A stretch of DNA of 64,000 bases from WTFY01 sp965205685 (GCA_965205685.1 OZ242174.1:1674001-1738000), one strand, 5' to 3'. Positions 50,399 through 60,419 are shown, numbered from the stretch's first letter. Translations and numbers: made by a program. The notes: a model not told the origin generated them from the letters alone.

Positions 50399-52824
50399 AT
50401 GCAGCGATCTTGCAGCCGACATGTATTTGCATGGGCATTTTTAATCTTTTTCATTGGTCTTGCCGCCCTCGCTCAAGGTGCTCGTGCCCAGCAGGCAGAA
50501 GAGACCGAATCGGGAGCCTCGTCACAAGGCGGCAGCCATAGCCTTCCCGGGATCTTCGTAACCGCCACCAAACGCCTCCAGCCGGAACAGGAGGTGCCCT
50601 TTTCCCTGAATGTCCAGTCGGAGGAGGATATCGAGCGCCTTAACACTACAAATCTGGAAGATCTTTCCCGCAATGTTGCCGGACTTACCATACAGAATCT
50701 GGGTCCTGGACAAAGCGTGGTCAGCATCCGCGGCATATCATCGGGACAGATCGTGCGCGACCAGCCTGGAGTCAAGGAGCAAGTAGGTGTCTATCTCGAC
50801 GAAACTCCGATCTCCTTGTCCCTGTTCACTCCAGACATCGACTTGTTTGATCTGAGTCGGGTGGAAACCCTGAGGGGACCTCAGGGAACGCTGTTCGGGT
50901 CCGGTTCGATCGGGGGCACAGTACGCTACATCACCAACCAGCCACAACTGGGTGTAAATGAAACCAAGATTGAGTTAGACGCAAACCAGATCGATGATGG
51001 TTCGCACGGAGAGCATTTCAAACTGGCCAGCAACCTGGCCCTAGGAGATGCGGCCGCGGCACGGGTGGTAGCCTACTTTACGGGGTACGGCGGATTCATC
51101 GATGCACTCAGAGAAGATGGGTCTACCGACGAAGACGTCAATGACGGCACCCGTTTCGGCGGGCGCATTGCTCTGTTGTGGGAACCGCTTGAGAACCTGT
51201 CCATCACCCCGCGCATAGTCTATCAGGACATCGATCTGGGTGGATTCAACCGCGAAGAAGTATACAACCTGTTCAGAAGCCCCTATACCGACCCTGCAAT
51301 CATCTCACCTGTCAGCCTTGACAGGAGAGAGCAGTTCTTGCTGCTGGATGAGGCGTTTGAGGACGAGACCCTGATTCTGGATACAGTCGTCGAGTGGGGC
51401 ATCAAGGACTCCCTGGACATGACCTATACTGCCAGTTATATCCGCCGTGACCTCCTAGTCAGCCGTGACGCCAGTGCGCTGACTGGCAGCGTGAGCATTG
51501 ACCCCAATATTCCCTTGAATCTTTCGGATGAAGACGCATTGCGCCCTCCAACCTGCGCGACACTACAGACCTTGAGCAAGTCACGCATGAGTTGCGTTTC
51601 AGTTCAGGTGATGACGGCAGTAAGCTGCAGTGGCTCGCAGGCATATTCTACTCAGATGTGGAGCGTGACTATTCCCAGCGGCTTCCCACACCAGGATATG
51701 ATGCGTTCGCTCCATCCGCCGATAACAATTTTCCGGATGCCGTGGATTCGCCCTATCTTTCGGATCTGACCTATGACCTGAGACAGACCGCGTTGTTTGG
51801 GGAGGCCACATACATGCTGGGAGACCGGCTGGGACTGACGGCCGGGCTGCGCTGGTATGACTGGGAAGAGGATAAGACTTTTACATCGGGAGGGCCTTTC
51901 TCGAATTCGTCAGCGCAGCATCAGGACGAAAAGGTATCTTCCGACGGGTACAACCCCCGTTTCATGGTCAGCTACGAAGCTAGCAAAAACACCCGGGTAA
52001 ACGCACAGGTTTCCAAGGGATTCCGCTTGGGAGGGGTGAATGACCCCTTGAATCAGCCACTTTGCGGAGCTGCGTATGACAACTACAAGGACTATCAGGA
52101 ATTCGACGATGAAACCCTCTGGAACTATGAGCTTGGTTTCAAGTCTTCGTTTGAGAAATTGACCGTTAACGGTTCGGTATTTTACTCCGACATAGAGGAC
52201 CTAGGCGTAAATATCGACGCGGGTCCGTGTTCATCGCGTGTCACCATCAGCGTGCCCGAAGCCCACACTACAGGAGCTGAACTTGAAATTTCTGCCCGCC
52301 CGACCAGCGTCCTGCACGTCACCTTTGCTGGAAGCTATGTGGAGGCAGAGTTCGATTCCACCGTCACAGCAGTCGATGGCAGTGTGCTTCACGGCATCGA
52401 GGATGGCAACCGCATACCCTCGGTGCCCGAGTGGCAACTTTCCGGATCGGCTACCTACATGCTCCCAGGTGTTCTGAGCGCAGACGAGAGTTATATCACA
52501 GCGTCCTGGCAGTATGTGGACACCAGCATTACACAACCCGGTGACCAGGTTCCGGGTGAAGACATCTTTGACACCAATTTCCCTTATGCAGGGACCCCTG
52601 CCGACCAGACTACGGAAGTTGACCTAACTCTCGATTCATACCATTTGTTCAATCTGTCTGCAGGCCTTGTGTATGAAGTGCTGGAGCTGACAGTTTTTGC
52701 AAAGAACATCACGGATGAAAACCCGAAGCTGTCCTTTGACCGCGAGAGAGGAGGCAGAGCCCGGCTCGGGTATCGGGTGGGCCAGCCCCGCACCTTTGGT
52801 GTGACTGCACGCATGTATTTCTGA
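50399..52824 (+). pseudogene. TonB-dependent outer-membrane receptor interrupted by a frameshift
   Basis: Reading starts at ATG 50399 with a signal peptide (MQRSCSRHVFAWAFLIFF to ARAQ), a TonB-box-like LPGIFVTATKR and a plug domain (LEDLSRNVAGLTIQ, VSIRGISSG, VETLRGPQGTLFG). Around 51535-51555 the frame changes: up to NIPLNLSDEDALR it is in one frame, and SNLRDTTDLEQVTHELRFSS continues in another, equal to loss of one base. The barrel then runs to 52824 and ends in RMYF, a proper C-terminal aromatic. Joined length is about 808 residues, normal for such receptors. Either a real inactivation or a sequence error; the substrate is unknown. Confidence 0.85.
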
Positions 52825-52891
52825 CACGTTACGAGGCAGTCCGGCATAAAGCGATCGGGTTAGGGCACCCATTGACTGCCTCCTTGCTTCC

Positions 52892-52917
52892 GTACGGGCC
52901 TTTGTAAGAGCCCGTAC
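52892..52917. terminator. Inverted repeat between convergent TonB-receptor and CDGSH genes
   Basis: GTACGGGC (52892-52899) and GCCCGTAC (52910-52917) form a perfect eight-pair stem with a ten-base loop. It stands between convergent genes, where a bidirectional terminator is expected. Neither side is followed by a T-run, so intrinsic termination would be weak. Confidence 0.4.
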
Positions 52918-52927
52918 ACTGAATTAC

Positions 52928-53392
52928 TTAACCTTTAAAGCCGATTTTCGTATGCGTACCGTCGCAAAACGGACGGTTATTGCTGTGCTGACACCGGCAT
53001 AACCCCCCCACCTTGCGCATGATCTCTTTCTGTTGCGTATCCTGGATACAGGCCAGACCCCGGAAGATCAGCGGGCCATTGGCCTGCACCTTGATTTCCA
53101 GAACCCCGTTGCTGGCTAGGTCGTCCTGCGAGACGGGTGGAGTCACGAACTTGCCATCATCCTGGAAACCGGTGGCTTTGTGCTGCCCGTCACAATAGGG
53201 TTTGTTCTTGGAATTCCCGCAACGGCACAGGAACAGCTCTTCGCTCTTCTCCAGCAGTTCACCATCGCTGTCAAACAACTCAAGCTGACCCGTAATGTGC
53301 AAAGGGCCGTCTACAATTGAAGTAATCCTGTTTCCCCGATTCATGATCGGGCCCCAGGCAGGCGAATCCTCGGGATTGATCCATTCCAACAT
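52928..53392 (-). CDS. Double CDGSH iron-sulfur protein
   Basis: 154 residues from the ATG at 53392, which lies 1 bp after the pepN stop; a longer form overlapping pepN is not needed. Two CDGSH motifs are visible, CRCGNSKNKPYCDGQH and CRCQHSNNRPFCDGTH, each with three Cys and one His binding a [2Fe-2S] cluster (mitoNEET-like). The N-terminal part (GNRITSIVDGPLHITGQLEL) is a beta-rich region between. The function is not known in bacteria beyond redox-linked cluster binding. It is co-transcribed with pepN by position. Confidence 0.88.
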   Translation of the reverse strand: MLEWINPEDSPAWGPIMNRGNRITSIVDGPLHITGQLELFDSDGELLEKSEELFLCRCGNSKNKPYCDGQHKATGFQDDGKFVTPPVSQDDLASNGVLEIKVQANGPLIFRGLACIQDTQQKEIMRKVGGLCRCQHSNNRPFCDGTHTKIGFKG

Positions 53393-53393
53393 C

Positions 53394-56048
53394 TCATTGC
53401 ACTGACTCCAGGCTCTTTGAAACGATCTCATACACATCTCCCGAGAGGCCTCGGTGTGCTGCGATACGCTCGAGTTGTTCATGCATCTTGTGCCTGCAGG
53501 GAGTGGAGTACTTTCGCCAGCGCATCAATGAGCGGGCCAGGCGTGAGGCAACTTGGGGATTGAGCTTGTCCAAAGCCAGCACCTGTTCTGCAACAAACTC
53601 ATACCCGCTGCCATCGGGTTGATGAAATGCACAGGGATTTCCTGAAAACACACCGATCAGTGCACGCACCTTGTTGGGATTTTGCAAGCTGAACATGGGG
53701 TGCCCCATCAGGCTTCTTACGTTCTCCAGCACACCCGGGACTCTCGAAAGCGCCTGGAATGCAAACCATTTTTCCATAACCAGCGGATCGTGTGTCCATT
53801 GCTGCTCAAATGACGAAAGCACCTGCTCGCGCTCATCGCATTCCCGATGCAGCAAGGCCCTGATGGCGCCCGCCTGCTCGGTCATGTTACTCGCCCTGAC
53901 AAACTGCTTTAGTGCCAGTCTTCTGTATTCGTCCTCGTCCAGGGCGGTCAGCAATTGCAGGCAGACATTCTGCAACCGTCTGCGTGCCATCTCCTCCGTA
54001 CTGTAACGGTATTCATCCTCCCTGTAGCAAGCTTGGTAAATCCTGAGCAGATCCTGTTCCAGATACCGTGCCACAGATTGCGGCAACTGATCACATGCCG
54101 CTACAACTTTTTGCATGTCGACCTCGTCCAGATGTTCTTCCACATCTCTCTCAGTTGGCAAAATGAGCAACTCGGCCAGAAAACTCCGGTCTGCAGTTTC
54201 TGTCCGTATCGTGTGCTCCAGCGCCTGATTCAATGCAGAAATGGAATCCGAAGCTTCGGGACTTTGTGAACGCATGACCCACTCCAGCAACACGTTCAAT
54301 GCCAGCCGGTTACCCGCATTCCAGCGGTTGAAGGCATCCGGCGAGTGCTTCAGAAGCCAAGCGAGCTGCGCGTTGCCGTAATCAAAGCGCACACGCACCG
54401 GTGCGGAAAAATCCTGCAACAGGTCGGGTACTGGCTTCTTTTTTATATTTCTGAATTCAAAGGTCTGCTGCAAGTCATCGACAAGCAATACCGTGCTTGG
54501 GCCATCGCCAAGGCCATGCACACCAGGTTCCAGTGAAAGAACATCACCACTCGAAGAGTCCAGCAAGGATATCTTGACGGGGATCACAAAGGGCTGTTTC
54601 GACTCGCTTTCCGGGGTAGGCGGACAGGACTGCCTGAAAATGAGCCTGTATGTGTTGGACGTGCCATCCCACAGATCATCCACTTCCAGGACCGGTGTGC
54701 CTGCCTGCCCATACCAGCGCTTGAACTGTGTCAGGTCTGCATCGTTGGCATCGGCCATCGCTTCTGCGAAATCATCCGTGGTCACCGCTTGGCCGTCGTG
54801 GCGCTGGAAGTACAGGTCCATTCCCTTGCGGAACCCGTCCGCGCCAAACATGCTCTGGTACATGCGTACAATCTCGGCACCTTTCTCATACACGGTAAGC
54901 GTGTAGAAGTTATTGATTTCCAGGTAGGAAGCCGGCCGCACCGGGTGTGCCATGGGGCTAGCATCCTCTGCGAACTGGTAAGTGCGCAAATAACGCACGT
55001 CGTGGATACGTTTCACCGCCCGCGAAGTTACATCCGCGGTGAACTCCTGGTCCCTGAATACGGTTAGCCCTTCCTTGAGACTTAACTGGAACCAGTCCCG
55101 GCAAGTCACGCGATTCCCGGTCCAGTTGTGGAAGTACTCGTGCGCCACCACGGCCTCAATCGTCATGTAGTCCATATCGGTTGCGGTATCAGGACGGGCC
55201 AGAACACAGCTCGAATTAAAAATGTTAAGCCCCTTGTTCTCCATGGCCCCCATGTTGAAATCGTCCACTGCCACGATCATGTAGATATCCAGGTCGCATT
55301 CAAGCCCGAAACGCTGTTCATCCCAATGCATCGCTTTTTGCAAGGAGCGAAGCGCATGTGCACATTTATCGGCATTATGTTTTTCCGTGTAGATGCGCAA
55401 GACGATGTCCTTGCCCGATGCGGTGCGGTGGCTGCCCTGCAAATACACCAAGTCTGCAGCGACCAGGGCAAACAGATAACAGGGTTTGGGGAAAGGATCC
55501 TCCCACACGGCGAAATGCTGGCCATCACCGCAATCGCCCTGCTCCACCGGGTTGCCGTTGGCCAGCAAAACCGGGTAGCGGGCCTTGTCCGCCTGCAGGC
55601 GCACGGTGTAAACCGACATCACGTCGGGACGGTCCAGGAAATAGGTGATCTTTCGAAACCCCTGGGCTTCACACTGGGTACAGAAATTCCCGCTGGATTT
55701 GTACAAGCCCTCCAGGGAAGTATTGGTTTGCGGGGTGATCGTCGTTTGAATGCCCAGTTCGAACTTTGCCGGCACCTCAGGGATCAGCAGGGTCTCACCT
55801 GTCTGTGTGAACTGTCCGGCAGACAGGCGTTGTCCGTCAAGTTCAACATGGTTCAGCTCCAGGTTTTCACCATCCAGCACCAGCGCTGTATCCGAGCCTG
55901 TCATGTCAGGATTGCGAACCACCTGAAGTTTGGAAGTGACTACCGTGGACTCCTCACTGAACTGAAACGCCAGGTGAACATGCGTAATCAGATAAGGCGG
56001 GGGTGTATAATCCTTCAGGTATATCGGCTGAGGATGACCTTCTTTCAT
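53394..56048 (-). CDS. pepN: Aminopeptidase N (PepN, M1 family)
   Basis: 884 residues from the ATG at 56048 (E. coli 870); an in-frame start at 56141 would overlap the divergent trhO gene. The exopeptidase motif GAMENKG and the zinc motif HEYFHNWTGNR (HExxH) with the downstream Glu in LKEGLTVFRDQEF are all intact. It removes N-terminal residues from peptides in the cytosol. Length and domain order are normal. Confidence 0.97.
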   Translation of the reverse strand: MKEGHPQPIYLKDYTPPPYLITHVHLAFQFSEESTVVTSKLQVVRNPDMTGSDTALVLDGENLELNHVELDGQRLSAGQFTQTGETLLIPEVPAKFELGIQTTITPQTNTSLEGLYKSSGNFCTQCEAQGFRKITYFLDRPDVMSVYTVRLQADKARYPVLLANGNPVEQGDCGDGQHFAVWEDPFPKPCYLFALVAADLVYLQGSHRTASGKDIVLRIYTEKHNADKCAHALRSLQKAMHWDEQRFGLECDLDIYMIVAVDDFNMGAMENKGLNIFNSSCVLARPDTATDMDYMTIEAVVAHEYFHNWTGNRVTCRDWFQLSLKEGLTVFRDQEFTADVTSRAVKRIHDVRYLRTYQFAEDASPMAHPVRPASYLEINNFYTLTVYEKGAEIVRMYQSMFGADGFRKGMDLYFQRHDGQAVTTDDFAEAMADANDADLTQFKRWYGQAGTPVLEVDDLWDGTSNTYRLIFRQSCPPTPESESKQPFVIPVKISLLDSSSGDVLSLEPGVHGLGDGPSTVLLVDDLQQTFEFRNIKKKPVPDLLQDFSAPVRVRFDYGNAQLAWLLKHSPDAFNRWNAGNRLALNVLLEWVMRSQSPEASDSISALNQALEHTIRTETADRSFLAELLILPTERDVEEHLDEVDMQKVVAACDQLPQSVARYLEQDLLRIYQACYREDEYRYSTEEMARRRLQNVCLQLLTALDEDEYRRLALKQFVRASNMTEQAGAIRALLHRECDEREQVLSSFEQQWTHDPLVMEKWFAFQALSRVPGVLENVRSLMGHPMFSLQNPNKVRALIGVFSGNPCAFHQPDGSGYEFVAEQVLALDKLNPQVASRLARSLMRWRKYSTPCRHKMHEQLERIAAHRGLSGDVYEIVSKSLESVQ

Positions 56049-56121
56049 AATGCCTGCGGGAGTCCTGGTGAAGCGCACAGCATAAGCAAAACCCGGATGA
56101 ATTTCATCGCCCCCACTGCAC

Positions 56122-56946
56122 ATGACAAATTCGATCACCAATATCGCAGGCTACCAGTTCAAAGCCGTGGCGAATGTCAGCACAGTGCACATGCAAGTGC
56201 AGGCTTTGTGTGCACAAACCCATCTGAAGGGAACCGTGTTTGTCAGCCCGGAAGGAATCAACCTGAGTCTGGCAGGATCTGCAACCGATGTTGACTATGC
56301 CCTGGACCAGCTGGGCACGGTTTGTGGTTTTGACCGCCTGCTACTAAGTGCCTCCCATTCAGACACGATCCCATTCAAGCGCCTGCTGGTAAAAACCCGC
56401 AGGCAGCTGGTGCCGGACCCTGAGCCAGCTGGACCTGCACGCGACCAAGGTTCCGTACATTCTTCCTACATTACCAGTGACGAACTCAGAAGGTGGCTCA
56501 GTGCCGGGCGTGAAATCACTTTGCTGGACTTGCGCAACAGCTTTGAATATGAACTCGGGACCTTTGACCATGCGACACATCTCGGATTACGGCATTTCAG
56601 GGAATTGAAAAGTGCCACTCGCGGGCTTGCAAGGCTGGCGAAAGAAAAACCTGTAGTCACGTTCTGTACAGGGGGAATTCGTTGCGAAAAGGGTGCCCCC
56701 TACATTGCCAGCCTAGGCTTCAGGGAGGTTTACCAGCTCAAGGGGGGTGCGCTGGACTATCTGAAAAAATTCAAGGGCGAGCACTGGCACGGAGACTGTT
56801 TTGTGTTCGACGAGCGTGTCAGTCTTGACTGTATGCTCAGGCCTACATTCACCAGGCTTTGCCGCATCTGCCAGACCGTTTTGCAAGTTGATGAGACGCA
56901 ACTGTGCGCCTCCTGCAGCCAGCCTGAAACAGCAGGCCAGACGTAG
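56122..56946 (+). CDS. trhO: tRNA uridine(34) hydroxylase TrhO (YceA-type rhodanese)
   Basis: 274 residues. The N-terminal acylphosphatase-like half (GTVFVSPEGINLSLAG) is followed by a rhodanese domain whose active-site loop is FCTGGIRCEKGAPY, with catalytic Cys182. TrhO makes 5-hydroxyuridine at tRNA position 34. The C-terminus has CRICQTVLQVDETQLCASC, a likely zinc knuckle. It is divergent from pepN and ends 1 bp before tatD, so the two form an operon. Confidence 0.9.
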   Translation: MTNSITNIAGYQFKAVANVSTVHMQVQALCAQTHLKGTVFVSPEGINLSLAGSATDVDYALDQLGTVCGFDRLLLSASHSDTIPFKRLLVKTRRQLVPDPEPAGPARDQGSVHSSYITSDELRRWLSAGREITLLDLRNSFEYELGTFDHATHLGLRHFRELKSATRGLARLAKEKPVVTFCTGGIRCEKGAPYIASLGFREVYQLKGGALDYLKKFKGEHWHGDCFVFDERVSLDCMLRPTFTRLCRICQTVLQVDETQLCASCSQPETAGQT

Positions 56947-56947
56947 C

Positions 56948-57748
56948 ATGGAACTCGTCGACATCTGTTTCAACCTCACCAGCGACACCTTCCGAAACGA
57001 TGAAGCGCAGGTGGTCGAACGTGCACGGCAGGCAGGCGTTCGGCATTTTGTCATCACAGGATCGAGCGTGGCGGACAGCGAGCATGCGGTACGGCTTTGC
57101 ACGCAGTACGAGGAGGCCTGGGCCACAGCAGGTATCCACCCTCATCTGGCAAGAGAATTTTCGGATGAATCCCTCCACCAGCTGCAGCAAATTGCAGCCC
57201 ATGAGAAGGTTTCAGCCATCGGCGAGACAGGACTGGACTATAACCGCAACTACTCGAGCCCGGCCCAGCAAAAAGCAGCGTTTCAGGCCCAGCTCGAACT
57301 GGCTGGTGAACTTGCACTGCCCGGGTTTTTGCACCAGCGGGACGCGCATGCAGACTTTGCCAAAATACTAAGCCGAATCCGCGATCGACTCACACGTGTG
57401 GTAACACACTGCTTCACCGGCACCACCAGCGAACTTGACTGCTATATCGACCTGGACTGCCATATAGGCATTACCGGCTGGGTCTGTGATGAACGACGGG
57501 GTCAGCATCTGCACGAAATCATACCGCGTATTCCCGCCAACCGTCTGATGATCGAAACCGATGCGCCCTATCTTTTGCCCAGGAATCTGCCCGCCGATGC
57601 CACCTTTCCAAAGCCCAGGGGCAGGCGCAACGAGCCGGCATACCTACCGCATATCTTGCGTACGGTGGCAGACTGCCGGGGAATCTCTGAAGCGCAGGCC
57701 GCAATGGAAACGACCCGAACGGCCAAGGATTTCTTTTCGATCAGATAG
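56948..57748 (+). CDS. tatD: TatD-family DNase
   Basis: 266 residues from the ATG at 56948. It matches E. coli TatD segment by segment: DICFNLTSDTF, AIGETGLDYNRNYSSP, THCFTGTTSELD, GITGWVCDERRG and IETDAPYLLPR. The metal-binding His and Asp residues are present. The family consists of metal-dependent 3'-5' exonucleases active in DNA repair. It starts 1 bp after trhO. Confidence 0.94.
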   Translation: MELVDICFNLTSDTFRNDEAQVVERARQAGVRHFVITGSSVADSEHAVRLCTQYEEAWATAGIHPHLAREFSDESLHQLQQIAAHEKVSAIGETGLDYNRNYSSPAQQKAAFQAQLELAGELALPGFLHQRDAHADFAKILSRIRDRLTRVVTHCFTGTTSELDCYIDLDCHIGITGWVCDERRGQHLHEIIPRIPANRLMIETDAPYLLPRNLPADATFPKPRGRRNEPAYLPHILRTVADCRGISEAQAAMETTRTAKDFFSIR

Positions 57749-57801
57749 GTTCTCTCAAACTGGATATGGCCTGAGTACCCTGCGACTGCTATAGGTACGA
57801 A

Positions 57802-58119
57802 ATGGTCATACAGACGAGCATCGAACACAAGATCAAGGGTGCGCTGCAGCCTGTTTTCCTCGAGGTGGCTAACGAAAGCCACATGCACAACGTGGCGCCT
57901 GGATCAGAATCACATTTCAAGGTGACCATAGTCAGTCGCGAGTTTGACGGCAAGCTGCCGGTGGCCAGGCACCGCATTTTGAACCGGCTGCTTGCAGAAG
58001 AGCTGGCAGGTGCCGTGCACGCCTTGTCACTGCACACATACACCCCCGAAGAATGGCAGGCCAAGAACGGCGAAATCAGGAAATCCCCGCCGTGCATGGG
58101 CGGGTCAAAAGCCGGCTGA
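57802..58119 (+). CDS. bolA: BolA-family protein
   Basis: 105 residues with the BolA core: IKGALQPVFLEVANESHMHN, SHFKVTIVSREFDGKLPVARHR and the C-terminal HALSLHTYTPEEW. The conserved His of SHMH and of ALSLHTYTP help bind a [2Fe-2S] cluster with monothiol glutaredoxins. It is probably an iron/stress regulator or Fe-S trafficking factor. It lies 53 bp after tatD. Confidence 0.92.
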   Translation: MVIQTSIEHKIKGALQPVFLEVANESHMHNVAPGSESHFKVTIVSREFDGKLPVARHRILNRLLAEELAGAVHALSLHTYTPEEWQAKNGEIRKSPPCMGGSKAG

Positions 58120-58133
58120 CACCCCGGATATCC

Positions 58134-58511
58134 TCACCCCAGGCGGTCCAACGCGGATTGGATATGCGCCTCCTCGATGGGGTACTGGAATGTTGCAAAA
58201 AACCGGTACCGTTCGCACAGCTTGTCCAGCTGGTGAGCGTATTCGTGTTCATAGAACACGATCAGGTGCATCTGCGGGTTTTGTTGGGCTACCGCAATCA
58301 GTGATTCCAGACTGCTGGTGCGGTCCCTGAAATCGGACTGGTAGTTAAACTCCGCAACCACCACATGCGGCTTGAGTTTTTTCAGCGCCACCAGTGCCTT
58401 GCGCATGCTGAATACCACACGGGTTGTGTAGCCGTAACGCTTGTAAAGCGGAACAAAATCAGGATACCCGCCCAGCTCGACGATCGAGAGCAGCGATTTT
58501 TCAGTACCCAT
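58134..58511 (-). CDS. Receiver-like protein with the phospho-acceptor position replaced
   Basis: 125 residues with CheY-like alternation: LLSIVELGGYPDFV, then VFSMRKALVALKKLKPHVVVAEFNY, MHLIVFYEHEY, RYRFFATFQYPI and a final helix. In a receiver, the strand VVVAEFNYQ would carry the phosphorylated Asp; here it is Glu, and the acidic pair at the start is also missing. It may be a degenerate receiver or an unrelated alpha/beta fold. No output domain is present. It converges on bolA. Confidence 0.55.
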   Translation of the reverse strand: MGTEKSLLSIVELGGYPDFVPLYKRYGYTTRVVFSMRKALVALKKLKPHVVVAEFNYQSDFRDRTSSLESLIAVAQQNPQMHLIVFYEHEYAHQLDKLCERYRFFATFQYPIEEAHIQSALDRLG

Positions 58512-58541
58512 GCGCCTTAGTCTATGGCGTGGCCGGTGCTG

Positions 58542-59105
58542 TCAATAACGGGTGATTTCATAATTGTGGCCAAGCCTGCGCATATCGCCATAGTGCAGCG
58601 GGAAGCTGTTATTCTGCTTGTCATCGAAATACAGCTCCAGACTTTCCCGGATCACCGGAAAGGCAATGTCCTGCCATGGAACGTCTGACTCGTCCATCAA
58701 TGCGACTTCCAGGCTCTCCGCACCCGGGCTTGCGCGCCCCTCTACCAGGACACCGCGGAATATCAGATACACCTGGTTGATATGGGGAAGGTTGTAGAGG
58801 CTGTAGAGGCTCAGATTTACCACTTCTGCCTTGGCCTCTTCATGCGTTTCACGTGCAGCTGCCTCGAGAGTGGTTTCCTGATTCTCCATGAACCCCGCCG
58901 GCAATGTCCACTTCCCATAGCGTGGTTCGATGGCACGTTTGCACATCAGGATGCGGCCCTGCCACTCTGCGATACACCCGGCAACAATTTTCGGGTTGTG
59001 ATAAAAAATTTCCTGACAGGCCGTGCACACGAAACGCGGCCTGTTGTCGCCCTCGGGTACGGTTAACGAAATATCTGCAGAACCACAACTGCTACAAAAT
59101 TTCAA
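58542..59105 (-). CDS. Nudix hydrolase with N-terminal zinc ribbon
   Basis: 187 residues. The zinc ribbon is formed by Cys4, Cys7, Cys27 and Cys30 (CSSCGS and CTACQ). The Nudix box is GFMENQETTLEAAARETHEE, matching G-x5-E-x7-R-E-x-x-E-E. This order (ribbon before the box) resembles the NADH pyrophosphatase NudC, but it is shorter and lacks its C-terminal SQPWPFP-like signature, so the substrate is uncertain. Confidence 0.9.
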   Translation of the reverse strand: MKFCSSCGSADISLTVPEGDNRPRFVCTACQEIFYHNPKIVAGCIAEWQGRILMCKRAIEPRYGKWTLPAGFMENQETTLEAAARETHEEAKAEVVNLSLYSLYNLPHINQVYLIFRGVLVEGRASPGAESLEVALMDESDVPWQDIAFPVIRESLELYFDDKQNNSFPLHYGDMRRLGHNYEITRY

Positions 59106-59130
59106 ACGATCACCTCACCCAGAGAAGCCT

Positions 59131-59979
59131 CTAGTCTCCAGTCGCGACAGGTCGTGCGGGGTCTTTTATCCACTCGCTCCATGAGCCGACATACAGTCGT
59201 GTCCAGGGAAGACCTGCAATCCTCGTTGCAAGGATGTTGTGGCAGGCCGTAACGCCCGAACCACACATGTTGATAATCTGCTCCGGCTGACGTTCAGAGA
59301 ACCAGGGCTCATAGCGGCGCATCAATTCAGCGGCAGTCAGAAATACCTTTTCCTGGTCGAGATTGCCTGCAAAGGGGCAGCTGGTGGCCCCGGGCACATG
59401 CCCGGGCACGGGGTCGGTTTTCAGGTCCTTGCCGGTGAATCTTTCGGCAGACCGGGCATCCAGCAGGCGGATTTTCTCCTGTTCAAGCTGTTGCTGTACA
59501 AATTCTATATCCACACACATCGCCGCATCGGCCTGGCCGGCAAATGAGCTGCGCGGTCTGTCCCGGGTCACCGTCTCAAGCGCTCGCCCCTCAGCCGTCC
59601 ACTTCTTGATTCCACCGTCCAGCACTGCGACGTCTTTATGGCCTACCCAGTTGAGCAACCACCACATGCGCGCTGCAAAGGCACCTGAGAGATCATCGTA
59701 ACAGACTACCTGGGAGTCATTCTGCACACCCCACGCACACAGCTTCTCCACGAAACTGTCTGCACCCGGCAACGGGTGACGCCCCGATGTCTGTGACATT
59801 GGGGAAGACAGGTCCCGATCCATGTCTGCATACTGTGCGCCGGGGATATGACCCTTTCTGAACTTGTTCAGACCGCCTTCAGGTTCCTTGAGGAGGTACC
59901 TGCAATCAAAGATAAACCAGTTTTCCTGATCCAGGTTTCGAGACAGATCTTCCGTTGAAATTATTGTGTGGTAGCCCAT
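59131..59979 (-). CDS. sseA: Thiosulfate/3-mercaptopyruvate sulfurtransferase (SseA-type)
   Basis: 282 residues with two rhodanese domains. The first is inactive (VVCYDDLSGAFAARMWW, with Asp-Asp in the loop). The second carries the nucleophile in MCGSGVTACHN near residue 240. CG(S/T)GVTA is the 3-mercaptopyruvate sulfurtransferase loop, whereas thiosulfate rhodaneses have CRKGVTA. It is cytoplasmic. It may supply sulfane sulfur, but there is no direct link to the dsr genes. Confidence 0.9.
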   Translation of the reverse strand: MGYHTIISTEDLSRNLDQENWFIFDCRYLLKEPEGGLNKFRKGHIPGAQYADMDRDLSSPMSQTSGRHPLPGADSFVEKLCAWGVQNDSQVVCYDDLSGAFAARMWWLLNWVGHKDVAVLDGGIKKWTAEGRALETVTRDRPRSSFAGQADAAMCVDIEFVQQQLEQEKIRLLDARSAERFTGKDLKTDPVPGHVPGATSCPFAGNLDQEKVFLTAAELMRRYEPWFSERQPEQIINMCGSGVTACHNILATRIAGLPWTRLYVGSWSEWIKDPARPVATGD

Positions 59980-60011
59980 CAGGGGTCCCTCCGCCAGTTC
60001 GGGTGTTTAGT

Positions 60012-60419
60012 TTATCTTCTTTTACGCCCGACTTTAAATTTCTTCATGCTCTGCACATAGTTTTGACAGGGGATCTCCTCAAGAGAGTGGTAGTGTTTCA
60101 CGGCCTGACTGACCGACTGAAAAATGTTTTCAACATGTTCTGCAGGCGCATGCATCACATCACGGGTCAGCCCCAGCAGCCCTCCGTACTGGATTTTGAC
60201 ATACACGCTGTGCGGTGTTTTCAGCAGGTCATCTTCGGCATCGAATGCGGGCAAGCCCACTTGCTTGAACCTTTCCAGCACATCCCTGCACAAGCGACTC
60301 GCATCCTCGGAACTACAGGCAATGTCCGGACCCGACCGCCGGGTTACCATGCGCGCCTTCTCGCAGGCATAGTCTTCCCGGATCATGGTCGCTGCAAAGC
60401 TGCATTTGCAGTCCGTCAT
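60012..60419 (-). CDS. Cysteine-containing protein of unknown function (135 aa)
   Basis: Not recognised. The ATG at 60419 overlaps the stop of the upstream reductase gene (ATGA), deciding the start. N-terminal DCKCSFAATMIREDYACEKA carries three cysteines and DIACSSEDASRLCRD two more, enough for an Fe-S or metal site. The middle KIQYGGLLGLTRDVMHAPAEH and the basic end (MKKFKVGRKRR) are soluble. Translational coupling to a ferredoxin-type reductase suggests a redox partner, by inference. Confidence 0.65.
   Translation of the reverse strand: MTDCKCSFAATMIREDYACEKARMVTRRSGPDIACSSEDASRLCRDVLERFKQVGLPAFDAEDDLLKTPHSVYVKIQYGGLLGLTRDVMHAPAEHVENIFQSVSQAVKHYHSLEEIPCQNYVQSMKKFKVGRKRR

Noticed and set aside
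55128..56294. 388-codon open frame on the plus strand
   Set aside because: Mostly antisense to pepN and partly overlaps trhO in another frame.
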